Positions 1 to 8,398 of a stretch of 64,000 bases of DNA are shown here, one piece after another. Location: positions 1 to 64,000 of the forward strand of contig CANTFL010000342.1 of the NCBI GenBank assembly GCA_947650285.1, written 5' to 3'. The notes below the pieces were generated by a model. The model was not told the DNA's origin. It saw only the letters and a list, made by a program, of their open reading frames with translations, and ran no database searches. Position 1 is the first letter of the stretch; each line of letters begins with the position of its first letter. Origin of the DNA: Hyaloperonospora brassicae. Its lineage: Eukaryota > Oomycota > Peronosporomycetes > Peronosporales > Peronosporaceae. The position numbers and the translations under genes are program-made.

Positions 1-1091
1 CAGGCTCGGACAAGTCAGTACCTTTGACTGCACTGGCGCTTGATTGCCAAAAGCTTGAGGGGAGTCATCATCGTCATCTTCATCACCGCCTTTGGCTCTT
101 CGTCCAGATTGGCTCGAGTTCTTGGACGCCGTTTTGCTTGGTACGACCCAAAGTCATCCGGCGCAATTGCTTCTTCCAACCCGGATCCACTGCGAGCAGG
201 AACCGTCCGTTGATGGGCTCGTTCATGAATTTTTGAACGGCTCTTGCGCTTGCCAGTTTGCTTGACCTGCATGGTGCAAGGCTCATCACTGATGTTCATC
301 GAGTCGAAGTCCAACGCAGTGTTATCGACAACTTCTTGCGGCAGTGCCGGTGAGAGCCCAAACGTTGATTCGTCGAAGGCGACATCACGCGATATCACCC
401 CTTGATCTGATTCAATATCGTAAATGCGATATGCCTTCGACACTTCTTCGTACCCCATGAACTGTCCTTCTCGAGCCTTCGGGTTCCATTTCGGCCGCTT
501 TTCTTTGGGGTCAACACGAACGCTCGACAGCCGAAAACTCGCATGTGTTACAGACTTGGCTACGATCCGTTGATGATCTCGAACGGAGTTTGGTCTTGGT
601 ACTTGGACAAAGGTAGGCCATTATTGATGTAGATCGCTGTCATCGCTACATCGGCCCCAAAACAATTGTCCAGTTTGGTGTAGTGAAGCATGATGCGGCC
701 GATTGTCACGATGGTCCGAATCGCCCGTTCCGCTGTGCCATTAGTCTGGTGCGCATATGGAGCATTGACCTGCTGCTCGATTCCTTGATCATCATAGAAT
801 GCCTTGGGCGAAGTCGTCGCAAACTCACGTGCACCATCGTGTAAAAACAAACTAGACCGTGCAATCAAACTGAATCTGGATCGCCACGATATACTTCTTG
901 ATGCACGTTTCACTGTCGGACTTGGCGCGCAGACTGAAGCCCTCGATGCACCCACTGCCTTCATCGACGATCAGCAGCAAGTACTTGCTTTCACCTAACG
1001 AGTCGACTTCCATCGAGCCACACCTGTTAATGTGCAGAAGCTCAAATGGATCATAGTGACGCTTGTTTGGGTTGCTTGGAAACGGTCGTTG
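1..1091. repeat. duplicated copia segment, copy 1 (partner at 3660-4750)
   Basis: Base-by-base comparison by eye shows this segment repeated at a constant offset of 3659 bp. I count about six substitutions, three of them in the first nine bases, and no indels. The integrase frameshift is the same in both copies. Homology to copy 2 ends at 1091 only because copy 2 is cut by satellite DNA. Confidence 0.9.
15..458 (-). pseudogene. copia integrase C-terminal / linker region (fragment A)
   Basis: The 147-codon minus-strand frame begins with a GYEEVSKAYRIYD-type segment followed by ISRDVAFDES. This is the conserved copia motif after the integrase core, where element proteins read roughly 'shaped like the story, V/I-SRDV-FDE'. 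The rest is a low-complexity, charged linker that normally leads into reverse transcriptase. The frame is lost near 15-20, and in the sister copy at 3674-4117 it is lost at the same place. The two copies differ at only a few bases. It is not an independent gene; the ATG is simply an internal Met. Confidence 0.75.
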
Positions 1092-1239
1092 TACCATTTT
1101 TTCCTTCTTGACAACCGTGACACGTGCTTGGTCCGCTTGATCTTGGTGGCATCTTGGCATCCTTGATCACGCCCTTGGAGACCATTCTGCATGGGATCTC
1201 AGTTGGTGCGTGGCCCATGCGCGCATGAAGATCTTTGTC
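560..1239 (-). pseudogene. copia integrase, zinc finger and catalytic core (fragment A)
   Basis: The HHCC zinc finger is visible in one frame: LHARMGH at about 1210-1230 and TCHGC at 1111-1122. A run of six T on the plus strand (1097-1102) shifts the frame by one before KMVQRPFP. The core follows, with a second frameshift near 850-890. The first catalytic Asp (normally in a TD-x-CGPM context) is replaced, since the sequence reads INRCGSM. The second Asp (HDGAREF, codon 836-838) and the Glu (AERAIRTI, codon 728-730) remain, with 35 residues between them, matching the D,D(35)E rule. It would join cDNA to target DNA if intact but is dead here. Confidence 0.85.
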
Positions 1240-1761
1240 TCATGGTCGCGATATAGCATTCACGGAACGTTGCAATGTACGAAGCCAGTAGAGTTCGTCT
1301 GCAAGATCCTCCATCGCCATCGTTTGCTCGAAGTCTTTGCGCGAAATCTTCATGGCGGCGCCATCGAACATCGCTTGAAAGTTGCCCCTTTTGCGGATCT
1401 GCGGAATCGACAGCAGATTCTTGCTCATTCTTGGGACGTAAAGCGCGTTCTTGATCTCGATCTCGCGCTCTCCACCGTTTGAAAGGACCACGTTTTCGAC
1501 GATAGTCCCCACACCTTTGATCGCAGCCTTGTTACCATATGCGACCAACACTTCGCCTTCATTCCGCTCGTCCAGAACTTCAAACTTGTTCTTGTCATGG
1601 CAGATGTGATGCGTCGCACCGCTGTTAATCGCCCACATCCCAGACGTGTTCTTGATCGTTAAATGTCCGTATTATAGTGAAACAGCAAACACTACTCGAT
1701 CGCAGTCGCTGTTATTGTTGCTGTTGTAGCCTTGCCACTCGACTTGATTCGCTCCGCGTCC
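1240..1761 (-). pseudogene. copia gag C-terminal tail and aspartic protease (fragment A)
   Basis: Minus-strand frame from about 1761. A glycine/asparagine-rich gag tail (GRGANQ, then a run of NSNNNSD) leads through a TAA at 1672-1674 into [13 protein letters not shown] and the protease. The active site reads INSGATHH where the family has D-S/T-G, so the catalytic Asp (codon 1624-1626) is Asn. The remaining protease features follow ([30 protein letters not shown]), ending in a TGA at 1240-1242 just before the integrase zinc finger. The ATG at 1638 is internal and is not a natural start. Protease activity is not expected. Confidence 0.8.
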
Positions 1762-1773
1762 ACGAGCATGCGC

Positions 1774-1879
1774 AAATGCCGAGAGTCGCCACCATGTCTT
1801 TTTGGCGTCGTCCTGGTAGTCCCTTCGTCATGATGTCTGCCAGAATAGTCGCCGTTTCGCAATATTGGAGCTTCAATTC
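1774..1879 (-). pseudogene. copia RNase H C-terminal end (fragment B)
   Basis: The minus-strand frame reads KLQYCETATILADIMTKGLP followed by GRRQKDMVATLGI. The ADI-x-TKGL motif is the conserved end of copia pol, next to where the 3' LTR would normally start. It is separated from the rest of RNase H by the solo LTR. Removing the LTR plus one target-site copy restores the expected frame across the gap, which supports the nested-insertion reading. Confidence 0.8.
1875..1879 (-). other. target-site duplication, 3' side of solo LTR
   Basis: GAATT on the minus strand, immediately after the LTR's terminal CA. It differs at one base from its partner at 2193-2197. Confidence 0.6.
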
Positions 1880-1932
1880 TGAAGAACTTTAGACTTCTTT
1901 GTCCGGGTGCAAAACACAAAGTGAATATATGT

Positions 1933-1940
1933 TTTTAATA
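1933..1940 (-). promoter_or_regulatory. TATA-like box of the solo LTR
   Basis: TATTAAAA on the minus strand, about 50 bp downstream of the last CRE octamer in element orientation and about 55 bp before the LTR end. The position fits a U3/R core promoter. AT-rich words are common, so this is a weak call. Confidence 0.35.
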
Positions 1941-1990
1941 GGTACTTAGTTCGCAACTTTGAACACTACCTCTAAGCCAATCATTCGCAG

Positions 1991-2064
1991 TGACGTCATC
2001 CAGTGACGTCACCCACTGACGTCATGCAATGACGTCATTCCACTGACGTCATCCAATGACGTCA
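1991..2064 (-). promoter_or_regulatory. array of six CRE-type TGACGTCA octamers in the LTR U3
   Basis: Perfect palindromic TGACGTCA occurs at 1991, 2004, 2017, 2030, 2044 and 2057, with spacings of 13, 13, 13, 14 and 13 bp. The octamer is the classical binding site for bZIP factors of the CREB/ATF class. The array lies about 130-200 bp into the LTR, upstream of a TATA-like box in element orientation, so it probably served as the LTR enhancer. The linkers vary (TCCAG, CCCAC, TGCAA and others) while the octamers do not. Confidence 0.75.
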
Positions 2065-2192
2065 TTTCCTGACTTTGCCCTTACTGGTACATACCGGTAC
2101 CAACCGGTATATCGAGGCTTGGTCTTCCGCTTCTTTCAACACTTGACGCAGCTTGACGAGGTGTTTTCTTCACAGCCGCCGTCTGTCCAACA

Positions 2193-2197
2193 ACTTC
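2193..2197 (-). other. target-site duplication, 5' side of solo LTR
   Basis: GAAGT on the minus strand, directly before the LTR's TG. Five bp is the usual Ty1/copia duplication length. Confidence 0.6.
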
Positions 2198-2509
2198 TCC
2201 ACGCTTGGCCTCATCACGGATGTGGTGGTACTTGATGTCGATGTGCTTGGCTCGACCATGGTTCACCGGATTCTTCGTCATCTTGATGCAGGACTGGTTG
2301 TCTTACATGATCTTGAGCCCGGGCTCGGAGTTGTCCGCTGCGGTATCCATAATTTCGCGTAGCAAACGATGCACCCACTTTCTTTGTTGAATCGCCAGAC
2401 TTAGAGCGATGTACTCGGCTTCACTTGTTGACAGTGACACACTTAACTGCTTCTTGCTGCCCCTACTCTAGTGAGCTGAGGCAGCAAGAAGCAGTCAAGT
2501 GTGTCACTG
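2198..2509 (-). pseudogene. copia RNase H, middle part (fragment B)
   Basis: From 2461 leftwards one frame reads SKKQLSVSLSTSEAEY, then IALSLAIQQRKWVHRLL, a TAA at 2303-2305, and NPVNHGRAKHIDIKYHHIRD. These are hallmark copia RNase H segments: S-K-K-Q, the S-x-x-EAEY acidic motif and the K-H-I-D-I-(K/R)-Y-H block. The first acidic motif SDADWARDHADRKSTS lies at about 2545-2592 in another frame. The piece that should join the two has been replaced by an inverted copy of the SKKQ segment. It degraded the RNA strand of the hybrid in the ancestral element and is inactive now. Confidence 0.8.
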
Positions 2510-2524
2510 TCAACAAGTGAAGCC
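2417..2524. repeat. 45-bp inverted repeat inside RNase H
   Basis: Arms 2417-2461 and 2480-2524 are reverse complements with one mismatch, separated by 18 nt. The left arm is the authentic RNase H coding segment (SKKQLSVSLSTSEA on the minus strand). The right arm is an inverted copy that occupies the place of the expected coding segment upstream. A template-switch or fold-back copying event would produce this. Confidence 0.9.
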
Positions 2525-3628
2525 CACTTCGGGCGTATTCCGAAGTAGACTTGCGATCTGCATGGTCGCGGGCCCAGTCTGCATCCGAGTAGCCGCAGGA
2601 GTCCACCTTGTCGCCGGGTTGAAGCAGATGCCATGCGATTTGGTTCCTCGCAAGTATCGAGGAATACGATTGAACGATGTCCAGTTCTCGACTTGGGGTT
2701 CCTCCATGAAGCGCGAAACGTAGCTCACAGCAAAAGCAATGTCCGGTCGTGTCGCTGTCATCAAGTGCATTATGACACCCACTGCTTCATTAAACGGAGC
2801 GTCGATCGTGGTCACTTCGTTACTTGGTGTGAGTCGAGAGCTGATGTTCGTTGGGATGATGACAGCTTTGCAATCGGTCATGTCGAACCGCTTGAGGACA
2901 TCGTCCACATAGCTTCGCTGGCACATCTTCACACTCTTGTCATAATTGTTCACCATCTCGATACCCAGCACAAACACGCACCTGCCGCTGTCAGTAATCT
3001 CGAAGCGCGTCTTCAAGTTGCTCTTGGTGCGCGCAATCATTTCGGTCGAGCTGCAAGTCACCAACACATCATCGACGTAGACCAGCCATAGCACGCGCTC
3101 ACCGTTTGCAATCTTAAGATAAAGAAACGAATCAAATTCGGACACTTGAAATCAGATGGAGCAGACGAACTCATGGGAAGTCTCGTTCCATACCCGTGAA
3201 GCTTGTTTCAGTCTGTAGATTGCTTTCACCAGTTCGAAGCAGTCAAAGTCTTCATCGACTTCGACACCCTCTGGGACCGCGCAAACTACTTGTTCCTTCA
3301 TTTCACCGTACAAGAAATCTGTCACCACGTCCAGCTGTTCCATTGTCCATTCAAAGTACTTCGTGATAGCGATCACCATGGGGAGCGTCACGTACTTGAC
3401 AACTGGCGAGAACGTCTTCGTGAAGTCGATGCCATATCTTTGCTTGAACCCTTTCGCCACGAGACGCGCCTTGTACTTCTCAATTGATCCATCAGTCTTG
3501 CGCTTGATCGTAAACCGCCACTCGGTACCAATGGTGTTCTGTCCAGCTGGCAGCTTGGTTGCTCGAAATACGCCACGTAGCTGCATTGAGTCGAAATCGG
3601 CGGAAATCGCCTTATGCCAATGACTTGA
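2510..3628 (-). pseudogene. copia reverse transcriptase (fragment B)
   Basis: From 3586 leftwards: LRGVFRATKLPAGQNTIGTEW, KARLVAKGFKQRYGIDFTKT-FSPVV, then LVYVDDVLVT with the catalytic YVDD at 3068-3079, the palm signature of copia RT. Later come a VLGIEM-type segment and the thumb/connection blocks PFNEAVGVIMHLMTATRPDI and SYVSRFMEEP. A TGA at 3152-3154 interrupts an otherwise single frame, and at about 3628 the frame differs from the upstream linker (HWHKAISADFDSMQ). The GTG at 3145 is not a real start. The enzyme would have copied element RNA to cDNA. Confidence 0.9.
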
Positions 3629-3673
3629 TCAGGACCACCAACCGCGTCTTGAAACGTTGTCGGCTCGTACAAG

Positions 3674-4117
3674 TCAGTACCTTTGACTGCACTGGCGCTT
3701 GCTTGCCAAAAGCTTGAGGGAAGTCATCATCGTCATCTTCATCACCGCCTTTGGCTCTTCGTCCAGATTGGCTCGAGTTCTTGGACGCCGTTTTGCTTGG
3801 TACGACCCAAAGTCATCCGGCGCAATTGCTTCTTCCAACCCGGATCCACTGCGAGCAGGAACCGTCCGTTGATGGGCTCGTTCATGGATTTTTGAACGGC
3901 TCTTGCGCTTGCCAGTTTGCTTGACCTGCATGGTGCAAGGCTCATCACTGATGTTCATCGAGTCGAAGTCCAACGCAGTGTTATCGACAACTTCTTGCGG
4001 CAGTGCCGGTGAGAGCCCAAACGTTGATTCGTCGAAGGCGACATCACGCGATATCACCCCTTGATCTGATTCAATATCGTAAATGCGATATGCCTTCGAC
4101 ACTTCTTCGTACCCCAT
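3674..4117 (-). pseudogene. copia integrase C-terminal / linker region (fragment B)
   Basis: Near-identical to 15-458, with two residue changes near the C-terminal end and one upstream. The same GYEEVSKAYRIYD and ISRDVAFDES blocks are present. The frame is lost just before the RT-leading segment LYEPTTFQDAV, which lies in another frame at about 3630-3672. Confidence 0.75.
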
Positions 4118-4218
4118 GAACTGTCCTTCTCGAGCCTTCGGGTTCCATTTCGGCCGCTTTTCTTTGGGGTCAACACGAACGCTCGACAGCCGAAAACTCG
4201 CATGTGTTACAGACTTGG

Positions 4219-4750
4219 CTACGATCCGTTGATGATCTCGAACGGAGTTTGGTCTTGGTACTTGGACAAAGGTAGGCCATTATTGATGTAGATCGCTGTC
4301 ATCGCTACATCGGCCCCAAAACAATTGTCCAGTTTGGTGTAGTGAAGCATGATGCGGCCGATTGTCACGATGGTCCGAATCGCCCGTTCCGCTGTGCCAT
4401 TAGTCTGGTGCGCATATGGAGCATTGACCTGCTGCTCGATTCCTTGATCATCATAGAATGCCTTGGGCGAAGTCGTCGCAAACTCACGTGCACCATCGTG
4501 TAAAAACAAACTAGACCGTGCAATCAAACTGAATCTGGATCGCCACGATATACTTCTTGATGCACGTTTCACTGTCGGACTTGGCGCGCAGACTGAAGCC
4601 CTCGATGCACCCACTGCCTTCATCGACGATCAGCAGCAAGTACTTGCTTTCACCTAACGAGTCGACTTCCATCGAGCCACACCTGTTAATGTGCAGAAGC
4701 TCAAATGGATCATAGTGACGCTTGTTTGGGTTGCTTGGAAACGGTCGTTG
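4219..4750 (-). pseudogene. copia integrase core, truncated by satellite (fragment B)
   Basis: Identical in its 134-codon frame to 560-964. It carries HDGAREF (Asp codon at about 4495-4497), the Glu of AERAIRTI at about 4387-4389, and the same frameshift near 4511-4560. Its 5' side stops at QRPFPSN, encoded next to 4750, beyond which the sequence becomes satellite. The zinc finger and everything upstream are missing. Confidence 0.85.
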
Positions 4751-5180
4751 CACTAACCCGTCGAGGTCTTACTCGTACAGGTCGAATTGGTAGAGGTCGA
4801 ACTCGACGTGGTCTAACTCGCCCAGGTCTAACCGGTGTAGGTTTTAGTCGTCTAACCATAACTCGTCTAGGTCTATCCCAGAGAGGTCTCAATCGTACCA
4901 GTCGAACTGGTCGAGGTCTAAGCAGTCGAAATATAACTCGTCAAGGTCTAAATTGTGTAGGTCTAACATGTCTAACCCTAATTCGTCTAGGTCAAACCCG
5001 GCGAAGTCTTACTCGAACAGGTTTAACTCCTCAAGGTCTAACCCGTTGTGGTCTAACTTGTCAAGGTCTAAATTGTGTAGGTTGACTTACCTACACAATT
5101 GACTAACCCGGCGAGGTCTTACTCGAACAGGTCTAACTCCTCAAGGTCGAACCCGTTGTGGTCTAACTCGTCAAAGTCTA
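4751..5180. repeat. divergent left edge of satellite A
   Basis: The first 20-25 modules keep the 15-bp register but carry unusual variants (for example GGTCTATCCCAGAGA and AATATAACTCGTCAA) not seen in this combination elsewhere. A poor dyad lies at 5071-5100. This is the least homogenised stretch and sits directly against the truncated copia fragment. Confidence 0.75.
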
Positions 5181-5210
5181 AATTGTGTAGGTTGACTAAC
5201 CTACACAATT
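5181..5210. repeat. perfect dyad module (13-bp arms, 4-nt loop)
   Basis: AATTGTGTAGGTT, loop GACT, then AACCTACACAATT. The same perfect 30-nt dyad occurs at 6336, 8369, 9524, 10344, 11029, 12304, 13579, 14154, 17004, 19401 and 20331. A 35-nt dyad segment replaces 45 nt (three modules) and shifts the reading register by ten bases. Degenerate versions, many with AATTGGGTAGGTT as left arm, lie between them. None is seen right of about 21.8 kb. Confidence 0.92.
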
Positions 5211-6335
5211 GACTAACCCGGCGAGGTCTTACTCGAACAGGTCTAACTCCTCAAGGTCGAACACGTTTTGGTCTAACTCGTCGAGGTCTAAATTGTGTAG
5301 GTTGAAGTCGTCTAACCCCAACTCGTCTAGGTCAAACCCGGCGAGGTCTTACTCGAACAGGTCTAACCCGTTGTGGTCTAACTCGTCAAAGTCTAAATTG
5401 GGTAAGTTGACTAACCTACACAATTGACTAACCCGGCGAGGTCTTACTCGAACAGGTCTAACTCCTCAAGTTCGAACCCGTTGTGGTCTAACTCGCCAAA
5501 TTCTATATTTTGTAGGTCTAAGCCTTCTAACTCTAATTAGTCTAGGTCAAACCCGGCGAGGTCTTACTCTAACAGGTCGAACTGGTCGAGGTCGAACCCG
5601 TTTTGGTCTAACTCGTCGAGGTCTATATTGTGTAGGTCTAAGTCGTCTAACCCTAATTCGTCTAGGTCTAACCTGACGAGGTCTTACTCGAACAGGTCTT
5701 ACTCCTCGAGGTCGAACCCGTTGTGGTCTAACTCGTCAAGGTCTAAATTGTGTAGGTTGAAGTCTTCTAACCCTAACTCGTCCAGGTCTAACCTGGCGAG
5801 GTCTTTCTCGTACAGGTCGAACTGGTCGAGGTCGAACACGACGTGGTGTAACTCGTCAAGGTCTAAATTGTGTAGGTCTAAGTCGTCTAACCCTAATTCG
5901 TCTAGGTCAAACCCGGCGAGGCCTTACTCGAACAGGTCGAACTCCTCGAGGTCGAACCCGTTGTGGTCTAACTCGTCAAAGTCTAAATTGGGTAGGTTGA
6001 CTAACCTACACAATTGACTAACCCGGCAAGGTCTTACTCGAACAGGTCTAACTCCTCAAGGTCGAACCCGTTTTGGTCTAACTCGTCAAGGTCTATATTT
6101 TGTAGGTCTAAGTCGTCTAACCCTAACTCGTCTAGGTCTAACCTGGCGAGGTCTTACTCGAATAGGTCGAACTGGTCGAGGTCGAACCCGACGTGGTGTA
6201 ACTCGTCGAGGTCTAAATTGTGAAGGTTGAAGTCGTCTAACCCTAACTCGTCTAGGTCAAACCCGGCGAGGTCTTACTCGAACAGGTCTAACTCCTCAAG
6301 GTCGAACCCGTTGTGGTCTAACTCGTCAAAGTCTA

Positions 6336-6365
6336 AATTGTGTAGGTTGACTAACCTACACAATT
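6336..6365. repeat. perfect dyad module
   Basis: Same 30-nt dyad as at 5181, in the first 1155-bp unit boundary. Confidence 0.9.
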
Positions 6366-8368
6366 GACTAACCCGGCGAGGTCTTACTCGAACAGGTCTA
6401 ACTCCTCAAGGTCGAACACGTTTTGGTCTAACTCGTCGAGGTCTAAATTGTGTAGGTTGAAGTCGTCTAACCCCAACTCGTCTAGGTCAAACCCGGCGAG
6501 GTCTTACTCGAACAGGTCTAACCCGTTGTGGTCTAACTCGTCAAAGTCTAAATTGGGTAAGTTGACTAACCTACCAATGACTAACCCGGCATCTTCGAAC
6601 AGGTCTAACCCTCAAGTTCGAACCCGTTGTGGTCTAACTCGCCAAATTCTAATTTGTAGGTCTAAGCCTTCTAACCTAATTAGTCTAGGTCAAACCCGGC
6701 GAGGTTTATCTAACAGGTGAACTGGTCGAGGTCGAACCCGTTTGGTCTAACCGTCGAGGTCTATATTGTGTAGGTCTAAGTCGTCTAACCCTAATCGTCT
6801 AGGTCTAACCTGACGAGTCTTACTCGAACAGGTCTTACTCCTCGAGGTGAACCCGTGGGTCAACCGTCAAGGTCTAAATTGTGTATTGAAGTCTCTAACC
6901 CTAACCGTCCAGTCTAACCGGCATTTTCGTACAGGTCGAACTGTCGAGGTGAACACGACGTGGTGTAACTCGTCAAGGTCTAAATTGTGTAGGTCTAAGT
7001 CGTCTAACCCTAATTCGTCTAGCAAACCCGGCGAGGCCTTATGAACAGGTCGAACCCTCGAGGTCGAACCCGTTGTGGTCTAACTCGTCAAAGTCTAAAT
7101 TGGGTAGGTTGACTAACCTACACAATTGACTAACCCGGCAAGGTCTTACTCGAACAGGTCTAACTCCTCAAGGTCGAACCCGTTTTGGTCTAACTCGTCA
7201 AGGTCTATATTTTGTAGGTCTAAGTCGTCTAACCTAACTCGTCTAGGTCTAACTGGCGAGTCTTACTCGAATAGGTCGAACTGGTCGAGGTCGAACCGAC
7301 GTGGTGTAACTCGTGAGGTCTAAATTGTGAAGGTTGAAGTCGTCTAACCCTAACTCGTCTAGGTCAAACCCGGCGAGGTCTTACTCGAACAGGTCTAAAC
7401 CCGTTGTGGTCTAACTCGTCAAAGTCTAAATTGGGTAAGTTGACTAACCTACACAATTGACTAACCCGGCGAGGTCTTACTCGAACAGGTCTAACTCCTC
7501 AAGTTCGAACCCGTTGTGGTCTAACTCGCCAAATTCTATATTTTGTAGGTCTAAGCCTTCTAACTCTAATTAGTCTAGGTCAAACCCGGCGAGGTCTTAC
7601 TCTAACAGGTCGAACTGGTCGAGGTCGAACCCGTTTTGGTCTAACTCGTCGAGGTCTATATTGTGTAGGTCTAAGTCGTCTAACCCTAATTCGTCTAGGT
7701 CTAACCTGACGAGGTCTTACTCGAACAGGTCTTACTCCTCGAGGTCGAACCCGTTGTGGTCTAACTCGTCAAGGTCTAAATTGTGTAGGTTGAAGTCTTC
7801 TAACCCTAACTCGTCCAGGTCTAACCTGGCGAGGTCTTTCTCGTACAGGTCGAACTGGTCGAGGTCGAACACGACGTGGTGTAACTCGTCAAGGTCTAAA
7901 TTGTGTAGGTCTAAGTCGTCTAACCCTAATTCGTCTAGGTCAAACCCGGCGAGGCCTTACTCGAACAGGTCGAACTCCTCGAGGTCGAACCCGTTGTGGT
8001 CTAACTCGTCAAAGTCTAAATTGGGTAGGTTGACTAACCTACACAATTGACTAACCCGGCAAGGTCTTACTCGAACAGGTCTAACTCCTCAAGGTCGAAC
8101 CCGTTTTGGTCTAACTCGTCAAGGTCTATATTTTGTAGGTCTAAGTCGTCTAACCCTAACTCGTCTAGGTCTAACCTGGCGAGGTCTTACTCGAATAGGT
8201 CGAACTGGTCGAGGTCGAACCCGACGTGGTGTAACTCGTCGAGGTCTAAATTGTGAAGGTTGAAGTCGTCTAACCCTAACTCGTCTAGGTCAAACCCGGC
8301 GAGGTCTTACTCGAACAGGTCTAACTCCTCAAGGTCGAACCCGTTGTGGTCTAACTCGTCAAAGTCTA

Positions 8369-8398
8369 AATTGTGTAGGTTGACTAACCTACACAATT
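8369..8398. repeat. perfect dyad module
   Basis: Same 30-nt dyad, at the start of the last 1155-bp unit; it recurs 1155 bp later at 9524. Confidence 0.9.

Larger units (their letters stand above)
1..1770 (-). mobile_element. Ty1/copia retrotransposon fragment A (gag tail, protease, integrase)
   Basis: Read on the minus strand from about 1761 to the window edge, the order is gag tail, aspartic protease, integrase zinc finger, integrase core, then the integrase C-terminal/linker region. Protease and integrase lying before RT is the Ty1/copia order. No 5' LTR and almost no gag are present: upstream it abuts the RNase H end of fragment B directly. It is non-functional, with in-frame stops at 1672-1674 and 1240-1242, an extra base in a run of six at 1097-1102, and a second frameshift in the integrase core. 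The left end runs off the window, so its RT half is not seen. Confidence 0.85.
1880..2192 (-). repeat. solo LTR of a second copia-type element, inserted in RNase H
   Basis: Read on the minus strand it starts TGTTGGACAG and ends TTCTTCA. These are TG...CA termini, and TGTTGG is a common start of Ty1/copia LTRs. Length is 313 bp. It is flanked by GAAGT (2193-2197) and GAATT (1875-1879) on the minus strand, a 5-bp target duplication with one mismatch. Excising it with one flank copy rejoins the RNase H frame. It has no internal domain, so it is a solo LTR. It contains six CRE-like octamers and a TATA-like box downstream of them, in the order expected for U3. Confidence 0.75.
1771..4750 (-). mobile_element. 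Ty1/copia retrotransposon fragment B (integrase core to RNase H)
   Basis: Minus strand, from 4750 leftwards: truncated integrase core, integrase C-terminus/linker, reverse transcriptase, and RNase H ending with ADIMTKGL at about 1775-1879. The 5' part (LTR, gag, protease, integrase zinc finger) is missing because satellite DNA starts at 4751. A solo LTR (1880-2192) sits inside RNase H. Other lesions are a frameshift in the integrase core, frameshifts near 3674 and 3628, a TGA at 3152-3154, a frameshift near 2560-2610, an inverted 45-bp duplication (2417-2524) and a TAA at 2303-2305. No 3' LTR of its own is found: at about 1770 it meets fragment A. Confidence 0.85.
3660..4750. repeat. duplicated copia segment, copy 2 (partner at 1-1091)
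   Basis: Same orientation as copy 1, offset +3659. The last matching base is 4750; from 4751 the sequence is satellite instead of integrase zinc-finger region. Confidence 0.9.

Noticed and set aside
1..9. Exact left boundary of the copia duplication at the window start
   Set aside because: Three of the first nine bases differ from the partner copy, but the window ends there, so a boundary cannot be told apart from chance substitutions.
24..236. Plus-strand ORFs across the copia fragments (also near 804, 1210, 2633 and 3203)
   Set aside because: They are shadows of the minus-strand retrotransposon frames, with no motif of their own.
2081..2281. Minus ORF as a separate small gene
   Set aside because: Its first part is the copia RNase H block ending in a KRGEV segment, and the rest reads into the solo LTR.
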